Assembly (NCBI GenBank): GCA_905182985.1
Contig: CAJJDN010000120.1
Location: forward strand, 186,001 to 250,000
Source of the DNA: Paramecium sonneborni
Taxonomy: Eukaryota; Ciliophora; Oligohymenophorea; Peniculida; Parameciidae
Length of the DNA stretch: 64,000 nt
Reading direction: 5' to 3'
Positions 47,142-58,099 of the stretch are shown piece after piece (the stretch's first letter is position 1; every line of letters begins with the position of its first letter). Below the pieces are notes generated by a model, which did not search any database, had not been told where the DNA came from, and was given only the letters and a program-made list of their open reading frames with translations. A program made the translations under genes and the position numbers.

Positions 47142-47697
47142 GGCTGTACAAATTAAAAAAAAATTATTATACATTAAATCCAATTTAAATTTCAAATTTA
47201 TAGATTAATCATTACTAAAGAAAACCTTATCCAAAATTTAGCATGATTAACTTTCACAATAAGATACTAAAATTTCAAAATTTTTTTCTCATTTTAACCA
47301 TTAATTCAGAAATTATGCTTTAAATTTATTTAAAAAATTTGCATTCTAATTACAATTATTCTAATCTCTATAGAATATACTATCTTTTAGTATTTCCAAG
47401 CTTATAACAGTTGCAATAATAGAATAACATATAAAATTTCTGAAAAGAATTTTGAAAAATCAAACAGTGATTAAAGCTCAATTAAAACTGTTTTTGCATG
47501 GAAATAAGTTATCATAATATATACTTTTCTATGGATTGTTTAGAGATAAATAATTAAATCAAAAAAATATGATTAAGTAATTTATTTCTATCTTATTAAC
47601 TCATTTTAATTAAAGATTTATTGTTAAATATTAAAGAATTGTTAGTTTAAATTCAACCAATAGAGGTGAATAATAGAATTTCTGATTTTAAACTATC
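47142..47697. other. Intergenic, AT-rich
   Basis: Upstream region of the cyclin gene and 3' flank of the next minus-strand gene. No convincing frame was found on either strand. Confidence 0.5.
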
Positions 47698-48405
47698 TCA
47701 AAATTAATTTTTATTTTTATATGTATATATTTAATTAATATAAAAAGTGTAGAATCTCAATGCTTAATTAATAATTTTACTTAGCATTTATTAAATCAAT
47801 ATGAATTCAATCTGTAAAGAAGGCTGAATATTAATATTTACTCTTCCAAAAGATTTAATAACACATATTGTAAAATCATCAACACTGTATTAGACGATAA
47901 AAACCTAAAACTTACAAGTAAATTGAAGATCTTTTTTAAATTTATTAATAAGTAGTATAGATAATAGTTTTATAATTAGAATAGGATCGTTATTCAGTTA
48001 TTTTGCCTAAATTTAATATAATTTAATATATATCACACAATAGAGATGTGATTTTCTTTTAAGTTCTTCTTCAAAGGCGTCATTAAATAAAAAGTTTTCT
48101 AGGCCAATTTTTCTTATGTAATTATTAATCAACTAATATAGTGGCATAATTGATCTTGCTATGACTCTTATAAATATCTTGAAAATTTTAGATAATTCTA
48201 TTTCAATAATTTTAATTTTTGAGCGGAAAACAAATCAACAGTTTATAAATAGATTATATTTTGGAAATAAGCTTTTAATTTTATCTAACATCTCATAAGA
48301 CTTCAAAATTTCATTTCCATTTGATTATTGTAATTACTTTATAAAAGTTGAAACAATTTTTTTTATTTCTAATTTTTAATTTATTAATATGATACTTATT
48401 TCCAT
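47698..48405 (-). CDS. Unknown protein with an in-frame TGA
   Basis: A 236-codon frame reads well on both sides of a TGA at 48235-48237. Before it: IKKIVSTFIKQLQQSNGNEI and MLDKIKSLFPKYNLFINC. After it: FVFRSKIKIIEIELSKIF, FNDAFEEELKRKSHLYC, INKFKKDLQFTCKFQVFIVQ and VIKSFGRVNINIQPS. A 42-nt GTT...TAG segment around the TGA could be spliced out in frame, but that would be unusually long for this organism. Otherwise the gene is a pseudogene, has a sequencing error (TGG), or reads through. The frame is also open upstream of the chosen ATG. No family recognised. Confidence 0.45.
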
Positions 48406-48764
48406 ATCTAGTGATTTCTTATAAAATTTAATTGAGCAAAATAAAAGTAGTCTAAATTATTATCTAATTTAAGATGAATTAGATTAATTATTAATAGTAC
48501 AAAATATAAAATATTGAATGAAAAAAAAATATAATGGTTTAAAAAAGGATAGTAAAAGAAATTCTTTTAAATAATATATTTACACCATAAGTATATTATT
48601 GATTAATAAATTAATATTAAAATATGTAAACAAAAAATTGCATTTCTATTTTGTAAATAAAAAATACTTAAGTATCAGTATGCAATAATAAATAAAAGGA
48701 AGAATTGATAAAATTTGATTAATTTGATGAAGATTTGATTCCAAAAAGTAAACTATTTTCTCCA

Positions 48765-49756
48765 ATGAATGTTAATGTAAACTTGAAATGTGTTGAAACA
48801 TTTGGGAATAATAAAATTTATGACATAAATGAAACTGGGTCAAATGATTAACAAAATAAATCTGATTCATTGCTTGATTAACTAAATTCGAAATAAAGAA
48901 TTGAAACTTCTATATAACAAATTAACGTAATGACTGAGAGATTAAACAATCAAAATCTTATATACTATGCTCCTCAGTATATTCCTGATATTTCACAATT
49001 TTTAATATCTCCTGTTCCTGTTGGTATTTCTATAATAGTTATTTATTACTAGATAAGATAGTATAATGTACTTTGATAAAAAATAAAAAAGGTCTTTGTA
49101 ATTTTTATCCTAAATTTGAATTGTATTTCTCAGAAAGCTTAAAATTTCTCTGTGCAGGAAAAAGGCAATCTACAAAGAAGAAATCAAATTACTTAATTTC
49201 AAGTCATGGAGAGATATTTAATTCTAACAATAAATAAGTGTGTTTAGGAAATTTGAAACATGGAATAGTAGAGAATTCATTTAATTTATATGATAATGGC
49301 AATGATCCTAATAAGACTGATCGATTAGAAACATCAAGGAGAGAATATGCAGTTTATTCTTATAAAAAGTCAAGCCTTGGTCTAAAATCAATAAATGTTT
49401 TAATCCCATCAATTGTTAATGGATAGCCATAAGATTTTAAGCCTATTACACAAAATGATGGCATTTAAAAAGCATTTAATTAATCTTAAAATGAAAATGT
49501 AATGTAGTTAGTCTCAAGGCTTCCTGTTTTCTGTGAAGAAAAGAATGCATATTAATTAAAATTCACATAAAGAGTGCGATCCCCTTCTAATAAAAATTTT
49601 ATTATTATTTCAAATAATTAATAGAATGATCAAGAATTCTTAATGTAATTTGGCAAATGTGGTGATAAATACTATAATTTAGATATTTGTTACCCACTTT
49701 CAATTTTATAAGCCTTTGCTCTATGTATCACTTAATTTGAAATCAAGTTAAAATGA
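48765..49756 (+). CDS. Tubby-domain (TULP-like) protein
   Basis: 320 residues with one 29-nt intron (49024-49052). A short N-terminal region (about 90 residues) precedes a full tubby C-terminal domain: IKNKKGLCNFYPKFELYF, then FLCAGKRQSTKKKSNYLI, ENSFNLYDNG, RREYAVYSYKKSSLGLKS and PIVFCEEKN-type linker VSRLPVFCEEK. It closes with FLMQFGKCGDKYYNLDICYP and LQAFALCITQFEIKLK. Tubby domains bind phosphoinositides through basic residues; TULP3-type proteins deliver membrane proteins to cilia with IFT-A, a likely role in a ciliate. The frame is open about 100 bp upstream of this ATG, so the true start could lie in an earlier exon. Confidence 0.9.
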
Positions 49757-50002
49757 ATTTTTTGTATATCTCCAAACTCATTAATTCTCTTATATATATT
49801 TTTAACAAATGTCGTAATTTTAATTTACTATTGAAAATTCATTATAATACCTCCAAGAATTTCATGACTTTTATAATTTTATTGAGATAGAATCAAAAGA
49901 CCTAAATAAAAATCCATATACTTATCCTGTAATTTAATCATTCTTATTTATAAGGTGATTACAATATTTTGTAAACATATCAAGATAGTTTATAATTTAG
50001 AC

Positions 50003-51880
50003 ATGGTTTTGCAATAAATTAATAGTACAGGTTAATTTACATGTTAAGAATGCAACTAAAGCATTTCTCATCCCAATAGATTATAAAAAGATATTAGATG
50101 GAAATTGAAAGAAGAAATTAATGAATATTTTGATACAATCCTTGTAATTCATAATCATCTCTTTCCTAAGTTTTTAAGAAATAAAAAATATAAAGATTTA
50201 ATATTGGAAAATACTGTTCCTGAAATAATCAAAAATTTAATAGAGACATAAAATTCTATTAATATTAAACAAATACTAGAATCTTATGATATTCAAAATC
50301 TAAAATAAAGGGAGATTATTTTTAAAGCTATATGCTTATTAGATTATGTTTAAGTTAGTTTGCCTGTAAGATTTAAAGCATGCCGACATCCAGAATGCTA
50401 TGAATTATCGAGTTTATTATTTTACTAGAAGGAGAATTAACAAGATTAATTAAAATAATTTGTTTGTAAATAAAGAAATTGTAAAATAAAGGTAGATATT
50501 TCTACTTAAGAGAAATTATTTGAAAATATATATATGGATAATGAACTATTAAGAATAATAAAAAAAGGTTTACCAAGTATTCATAAATATAAATATAATA
50601 CTATTACTCATTAAATTGAATAAGATTCCAAAAAGTAAGATGGATTGATTATCGATCCATTTATTTTTTCATTATTTTAAAGGGAATTTGGATTATAATT
50701 TTCGGTTTTAGACTCTTAATTTTTAGAATATTAAAGAAATATTACTTAACATTCTTATTATGTATTACAGTAAGTTCCTGATAAAAAAATACAATTAAAA
50801 CTAAAGTTGAATAAGTACAGAACATTTTAATTGAGAATAATAGATTAAATAATAGAATAACCTTCTAGATGTATTAATTGTAATATTTCTAATGTTATGG
50901 ATTTAAAATCTATTATTTCTAATTTTTATTTACAAAAAAAAAAATAATAGAGAGAGAGGACTTTAAAATGTCCACTTTGCTAATATGAATATATGATTAA
51001 TGCAACTATTTCTAATTTAACATATTTTGATTAAAATTTGTTTAATGCTTTTGAACAAGGTATTTTAATTCAAAAAGAGGGTAATCTTTATTATGATGGA
51101 AAAAAATTAATGATAGAAGAGTTTTAATAAAAATAAAAACTTGAAATAGAGGATTTTAAATAGAATATTAAAGAGAAATAAAAAAATTTAAGATATACAT
51201 TTTCATAGCTTTTTTGCTCTAGTAATCCTTAACTTAGAATTCAGTTTCCTTTGATTCTTTAAAAATGCCCTTAATAGAAAATTGTTGAATTTGAAAATTT
51301 TTATAACAAAATTACATAATTAGAGTAATAAGATTATGAATAAAATTGTCTTCGATTTTGTTCTTGCGATTATTGTTAGAATAATGCATTTTCTTTTAAA
51401 GATTTTCCAGAAAATGTTTATTTTCATGAAGCCTTTTATAAAGCTTTGATTGATTTTAGAAAATCAAATGTTAATTAAAATATCTAACAATTCACATATG
51501 ATTTTGAGCGAAATATAGTTATCGAAGAATAACAAATTGTGCCATAATAATAATAAAACTTTTTTATTAAAAGATCCTTATTTAAATAGGGTTTTGTGAG
51601 TCTTTTAGATGATGAATAATATTAAAAGAGATTTGAAAAAAAATTGGTGGATAATTAGTACTATTTTTAAATTAGTCAGAATAAATTAAATACTCCATTT
51701 GGAACTTTAATTAATAATAAAGAAGGGTTCTATTGTGAGGAAAACAAAAAATTAAGTTAATAGATTTAATAAAATCAGGAAAAAAATGATTGGGGATTTC
51801 AAATAAAGAAGACTGAAACCAAAATAAAAACAAAATCAGATGGAATAGTAAAAGGAAAAATAAGCTTAGATTGGAAGTGA
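50003..51880 (+). CDS. Multi-SP-RING zinc protein 1
   Basis: 625 residues, no intron. After a short CQEC pair and a helical segment comes an SP-RING (MIZ) module: LPVRFKACRHPECYELSSLL, then FVCKQRNCKIKVDIS. A second degenerate module follows: PSRCINCNISNVMDLKSI, KCPLCQYEY; a third has LILQKCPQQKIVEFENFY and CSCDYC. The signature C-x-H-x2-C-Y-E and the following Cys pairs are those of PIAS/Siz SUMO E3 ligases, where the module recruits Ubc9. Repeated modules in one protein are unusual; PIAS has one. The C-terminus is Gln-rich. It lies 73 bp upstream of paralog 2 on the same strand. Ligase activity is inferred only. Confidence 0.7.
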
Positions 51881-51952
51881 TTCATAATTTGGGTAGTAAA
51901 ATGCATTATATAAGCTTAAAAACAAGAAATTATATAATATAATAAATTTAAT

Positions 51953-54056
51953 ATGTAATAAAATTTAGAGCAAATCTATTAATAATTACCTGAAGCAAAC
52001 ATACAGACAATCTCTTATGATTTAGACTTAAAAATTATAAACGAGGAAGACAAAGAAAAAAAGCAATATCAGTATCCAGTATTTGTTATTTAAATTTTAG
52101 ACTATTACTAAAGAATGTATGCATCCAAAAGATTGCTATGAACTTGAGTTCATTATGAAAGAAATGCAGGCGGGTGGAGCTTTTTAATGCAAGATTTGCA
52201 AAAAATCAGCAACCAAAGTAGAGGATTTGGTAAAAGATTTAAGGTATAGAGTTCGAATTGAATTTAATGAATTTGTAACTAACATAATGATCATTGAGGG
52301 AAAATTATTTAATAAATCCTCTCGAAAAAAAAGATTCTTGGATTTTTTCACAAAAATTGAAATTAGAATTCTTTTTAAAGGATTATTTGAACGATTTGTA
52401 CCTAAAGAAGCTTCAATTAATTAATTATTAATTCAAGAATTAAGATCAAATAGTACTCAAAGATCAGGGACTAAACAAAGATATGAGTTTTGGGCTTTCT
52501 GTTTATAAGATAAAGTAAAAATAACTATACCTGTAAGAATAATTGGATGTAAACATCTTGAGTGTTATGAATTAACAAGTCTTTTGCTATTACAACAAGA
52601 ACAGCAAGAACCTTTTTATTGTTGTAATTATCCAGGTTGTGATAACATTAATAAAAAAATTGATATTTCCTCTATTCAAAATTTATTTTCTAAAATAGTC
52701 ATTGATAATGATTTATTGTAATTAATAAAAATTAGTAACCCATATTCAATGAAGTTTGTATTTAATTATTAAACTTAAAAATTTGAAGAGGATGTAACAA
52801 GATAAAATGGAAAAATAATTGATCCAACTATTGAAAAATACTTTTAGAAAAATTGTTAAAATCCTAAAATTAGTTTTGAGAACTTTTAACAATAAGTTTT
52901 CTAACAATTAGCATAAGTGTGCCAAAATGACCTTTTTAAAGATTCATAACAATAATTATAATAATTAGAAAAACTTCTTAGATATTAAAAATACCGTAAT
53001 TTCGATGTTGATATGAAAGATTAACTCACTGGAATGATAATTGAGTAACCAGTTAGATGTAAGAATTGCAAGGATCTAAGCAAATGCCTAGATTTAAAAA
53101 GTTATTGTTGCGAATTCATTAAAACTAAAATTGAAAGTGCACCAACAGATTCTTTCGCGTGCCCTTTATGTAAAACCAAATATCAGAGCAAAATCTTATA
53201 ATGCTCTTTATAGAACTACATTTATTTAGATTAAAATTTATTGTCTAGAATCTTTAAAGAATTGTCTTACAGAACATCATTTAAATTTACTTATTAAGGT
53301 CGGGATTATATGATGCAAGAATTTTAAGAAAGATCAAAATTATCAAAATAGGATTATATTGATGATTTAAAAGCAAAAAAGCAAAATTTAAATATAGAAT
53401 TCAAATCTATTACTTGTAAATTAAATCAAAATTAAAAGTTATAAATTCCTCTTTTAATAGGCTAATGTCCTTTAAAAACTGTAATTGATTTCTCAACATT
53501 TTATCAATTATTGATAAATTGTGAATTTAGGCTTGATTAAGGCCTAATTGTCTGTAAATGCTCAGAATGCAATACAAAACCAATTAAATAAATATCAGGA
53601 AATATCTTTTTTCATGAAGCATTTGACCATGCTCTTAAATAATTCTATAAAACAAACAGTACACAAACTTCATTTTCTTTTGATTTTTAAAGAGATTAGC
53701 TTACATCTAGTTTTGCAATACCTGATTAATAGGCTTTAAATATTGTTAATATGAATAAAAGATAAGGATTCTTAGATATGTTGAATGATGAAGAATATTA
53801 AAGTGTATTTGGATAGAAAACATTCGATGGAAAATTTTTTTAGATTTTAAAAATAGAGCAAAATGTATGTGATGGAGTTTCAATAGAATGTAATGCTTAA
53901 GGAGTAGCAAGTAATCTAAAAGAAAAGAAAGATTAAATGAATGAATATGCATAGAATAATTAGGATTTAAAAAAATGGGGATTTAAAGTGTAAACAATTT
54001 AGATTTAGCTACATAATGACCAAATTATTACAAATAAAGGAGTTTTACAAGAATGA
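51953..54056 (+). CDS. Multi-SP-RING zinc protein 2
   Basis: 693 residues with a 22-nt intron (52079-52100). Four zinc modules can be followed: CMHPKDCYELEFIMKEM with FQCKICKKSA near the N-terminus; VRIIGCKHLECYELTSLLLL with FYCCNYPGCDN; PVRCKNCKDLSKCLDLKSYC with FACPLCKTKY; and LLIGQCPLKTVIDFSTFY with CKCSECNTK. Only the second keeps a full C-x-H-x2-C-Y-E core. Module order and linker style match paralog 1, so the pair arose by tandem duplication followed by strong divergence. The C-terminus is Gln-rich, as in paralogs 1 and 3. Function inferred as SUMO-ligase-like scaffold; catalytic competence is not shown. Confidence 0.7.
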
Positions 54057-54137
54057 TTAAGATATGTAATGACAAATATATAAATTAACATAATTAAAGT
54101 CATTTTTAGCATATAAATGATAATCATTTTTTCTTAA

Positions 54138-54744
54138 TCAAGAGGAAGGTGCTTCATGGTTGATAACAACAGTAGTACTCTAATCTGCATTTTTAATTTA
54201 CTGTTATGGTTAATCACTATTAATTTATTCCTAATATTATTATTTCTTTTTACATACAAATCTGATTTCCCTTCTTTCTTCTTTTACAATTATTAATACC
54301 CAAAGCATGCACCTAAGATCATTAATAATATTCCTATTCCACTAAGATAATAGATAAATAAAGGTTAAGTTGAATATTGTAATTTACATCCTGCAGGTGA
54401 TTTCATTTAAAACCTAATTTCAGATGGAATATTACGCAGTGTGGCAATTGTCTTCTGATATCAATACAAAATTCTAATCATATTCTGAACTGCAGAGAAT
54501 GTTGAAATTTACACTTTTTTTCTGATTGTTTTCACATTAAGATCCTTATGAATATGTAATCTGTAATCCGTTTTCAATCAAAGAAATTTATTAATTATCA
54601 GGCTTACCTAATATTTCACAAGAATCAGTTAATATTCCCATTACTTCTAATGCTTAATATGCTCCACTTTAACCTTAACAATGTTTTGGATGATTTCCAC
54701 AAAAATTAAACTCTAAAATAAAAAATAAAAATACAATAAGCCAT
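54138..54744 (-). CDS. MRH-domain single-pass membrane protein, start uncertain
   Basis: About 180 residues with three short introns (22, 22 and 23 nt) that together keep one frame to TGA 54138-54140. The luminal part has eight Cys in mannose-6-phosphate-receptor-homology style: FNFCGNHPKHCQGQSGAYQA, DSCEILGKPD, GSQCENNQKK, NILCSSEYDQ, DNCHTAF and SPAGCKLQYS. A transmembrane span (YYLSGIGILLMILGACFGY) and a cytosolic tail ending STTVVINHEAPSS follow. This fits small cargo-receptor-like MRH proteins of the secretory or lysosomal route. Starting at 54744 needs the first 22-nt intron and gives no signal peptide. A hydrophobic stretch in the exon-2 frame, just upstream (WLIVFLFFILEF), suggests the real start is elsewhere. 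Confidence 0.6.
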
Positions 54745-55462
54745 CTTGAAAAAGCTTGAATCAGCAGATGCTTTCACTATGTATGGTTCAGTTCTTTAAA
54801 GTTGTGTTAAATTATAATAATGGTCTTCTTATTTGAACTCGCATGCAAAAGTTGTAGTTAATGAAAAAGCTATTAATAGATGAATCATATAACTTAATTA
54901 AAATATATAGTTCTTTTTTGTTAAAGTAATTCTTTAAAAAATAGAATAAATCAACAAAAAAGAGATATCTACTGAGAAATTCTATTTATCAGTGTCATAA
55001 AAGATTTTTTTGAGATTTATTCATTAGACAATTAGTTTAAGAAAAATTTTACTAAATTCTACAAGTGCTTCAAATATATGAATGAAATAATAAAATGCCA
55101 TATTTATTTGAAAATTTTACGATTTTATTGTAGTTTATTCTTAAAAACAATATCTTCTTTGAAATATTGTTGAGAAAATAATTTTTATATTCTATGCATG
55201 TTGATTAAATGGGATTTAGATAAAATCTCAAAAATAAAAATTTTAATGTTGATAACTTTCAATACAGGTCTAAAAAGGATGTTAAAATGATAATGGTTCT
55301 TTTAAATGTTCTAATTGTTTATACTCAAAATCAAAGATGAAAGAAATGAAAAATTTATCATTTTCTATTTATAATCAACCGAACATTAGTTAATATATAT
55401 TTTGACTAATATAAATCATTCTAAATTTAATAATAGTAAATATAAATTATATTTATTAACAC
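54745..55462. other. Region between minus-strand genes, possible decayed exon
   Basis: Contains the 5' flank of the MRH gene. A plus-strand snippet around 55275-55400 reads CQNDNGSFKCSNC and SKMKEMKNLSFSIY without a start, perhaps the tail of a lost zinc protein. Otherwise AT-rich without coding pattern. Confidence 0.4.
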
Positions 55463-57546
55463 TCATGAATTTCTCATATCATATAATTATTTTGGAATCA
55501 ATTCACCATTTACTAAATAAAAAAAAGGTTATTAAATATTTTATTATTCATTAAAATTATTTTATTCTTCTATCTTTGAAATTTTTTTAATTCTTGGTTT
55601 ATTATATTATGGCTAGAAAACTATATTTTGAATATTTTATTGTGGAGGATTTTGATAATTTTTATACTTTTATGGTTAAAATTAATTTTAATTTGGATTT
55701 TGTTATTCATAATCCTACTATTTATCTTATAAATTTTATTATTATTTTGAAATTAATTATAGTTACTCTTAATATTTTAGAATCATTAAATCGAATTGAG
55801 GAATTCTTTCATCGTCTAGTGGGTTTTACAAATAGTTTTTGATAAGATATTATTTTATATACTCTTCTTTAGCCGGATCCAACTCTTTAGATAAAAGCTC
55901 TTTAAATACAGAATCACTGTAAAAGTCTGTAATATTTAAAATTTTGCCATTACAAAAGACACAGGTACATTGAGGAAAATTTTTTAAATTAAAATTATTT
56001 TTTTCCAAAAACTTTTTAAAGGATTTAAAATCTATTGATCGTTTTTGTTAACAAAAAATTAATGTTAATGGTTCTTTGATCTTTTTTTTTATATTCAGTA
56101 TGCATTATGAACATTCATATGGGTAAATTTTATTTTATTAATAATCTTTTTTTACTTATTAAAAGTCGACTTGTTGATGTTATAAAAAAAATCTAAAAAG
56201 CTTAGTATCTTATTTATTGTATTCTAATTATTGTAGATCTTATGCATTTATTTGAGCTTAATAAAGATATCTATCAAAATAAATAATTTCTACTAATGAT
56301 TAAACCTTTTTATGCATAAAATTACAAGCTGGACATTGAAATTAATCTTTTTTTTCTCGAATAAAATAATTTATAATAAACTGTTTAATATCTTTTACAT
56401 TTTATAATTCACAATAGTTGCATCTACAAGGAAATTAAATTTCTTATAAACTAACCGAATATTTAGAAAATTTTAATTTGTTTTATAAATTATTGTCTAA
56501 CTCTTTATTAATTATTTGCTTAAGAATAATTAGAAAATCATACTCCATCTTTATTTTTTATAAAGATTCCTATAGAGATGGATTTTTTAAATAGACAAAA
56601 ACTTTAGCTTTCTAATTTTAGAATTAATTTTGTTAAAAATTCCATTAAAGTTTCAAAGAAAAAGGGTAATCTCTTGAAATTGCATTAGCAATTTCAAAAG
56701 GGAATATTAATTACTGTTGTAATTAGGTGATGTTAAGAGGAATTTTAGTTTTACAATCTTAAAAAAAACATTTTACAGATTATCTCTAAAATTTCCTTGG
56801 CAAATTTAAGTTATCATCTATCAATTGCAATATATTCGTAAATTCATAACATTCTAAATGTTTACATTGTTGTAAATAAATAGGGATGATAATTTTTTAG
56901 CAATTAATAAGACACTGAAAAGAAAATTCTAAAACTTTAGTTATATTAATGGTGTTATTCTAATTATGCTCTTTTTCTTTTTAATCAATTAATTATAGAA
57001 AAGTATTTTTTAATTAATTCTTATTTGCATTAGAGTTTTGTATTATTTGTTCTAATAATATTTTGTATTCTTTTTTTAGAAGTAACTCTCTAGCTTTTGA
57101 TTAAATTTTTTCTGAAAATGAATGGAAAAAATATTGTCCTATTATCGAACAACTAAAGCTTTTTTCACTCATATGCTTAATGATATAAGAATAATATTCT
57201 TCTTTTTTGATGTTTTTTTTAGTGGCCTACTTTTTACATGTTGAACAAGCTGCTTGCTCTTAATAAAAAAAAATATCATATAAATCAAATATTTCATGAT
57301 TACAATCGATAATGCAAACCTATTAATAAAAACACTTAATACTGGTTCTTTAATTTATCTAGTCCTTTCTTCTCCAAAATTAGATGTGAGATTTACATCC
57401 AATAAATCTTTCTAATATTTGATTACTTAAACTCCACCTATCAATTTATTTTTAAGTTCAATATATTGTGGCGTTTTTCTAATTTTAATTTCTGAAGGAG
57501 AGTAATTAATTTAGCTTCTAAGTTTTGAGAAGTCTAATTAATTCAT
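55463..57546 (-). CDS. Multi-SP-RING zinc protein 3
   Basis: 686 residues with one 23-nt intron near the N-terminus (before VCIIDCNHEIFDLYDIFF). Zinc modules in order: DCNHEIFDLYDIFF with CSTCKKQA; PIYLQQCKHLECYEFTNIL with KCFFQDCKTK; FPCRCNYCELQNVKDIKQF with FQCPACNFMHKK; ECSQCILN and CQQKRSIDFKSFKKF with CTCVFCNGK. The second keeps the SP-RING core C-x-H-x2-C-Y-E. The module order equals that of paralogs 1 and 2, so this is the third member of the cluster, in inverted orientation. The tail of about 110 residues is extremely Gln/Asn-rich (QQQNLQDKQQDYEQQNPNQN) and ends LYDMRNS. Confidence 0.7.
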
Positions 57547-58099
57547 TCTTTAAAAATCCTAATTAATAAATTAATTCTAAAAATCTAGGATGAATAAATA
57601 TTACAAAATTAAAACATAATTAGATATGATCCAGAAAAAGAGTTTTAAAACTTGAAATTAAATAAATTATGAATTCAAAGAATAATGGAATAAAAAGGAT
57701 TTAATAATAAAAAAAATGAAAACTAATTTTTTCCTTTTTGAGTGTATAATGGCATTAAAATTAGAAATTATTAAAGATATTAAAAGAATGAGAGATATAC
57801 TACCCATAATTTTATAAAAGGATAATAAATTTGGAATGAAAATATAAGTTTCTTCTTATTAACTCATTTTTTTTTTGGCTCAAATTTCTTAAAATAGATA
57901 TTCTAATTCTTTTGATTCATCATATTTTTATATGCTAAGAAAGATTCTAGAAATTAAGTTCAGGTAAAAACCTAAATGCCAATCTTTTATAGTATTGGCA
58001 AACAAATTAATTTCTACTTTATCTTTAAATAATGAAGAGATGAATTACAATAAATTACTTAAAATATTTTTGATATTATAGTTATAGTTTATTTTCATT

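Noticed and set aside
48235..48237. TGA as a selenocysteine codon
   Set aside because: No SECIS-like element was identified by eye and the flanking sequence does not resemble a selenoprotein family; pseudogene, intron or base error are simpler.
55594..55842. Plus-strand 82-codon frame with hydrophobic composition, suggestive of a small membrane protein
   Set aside because: The minus-strand frame of multi-SP-RING protein 3 runs straight through it to its stop at 55463; the plus-strand frame is antisense to its Gln/Asn-rich tail.
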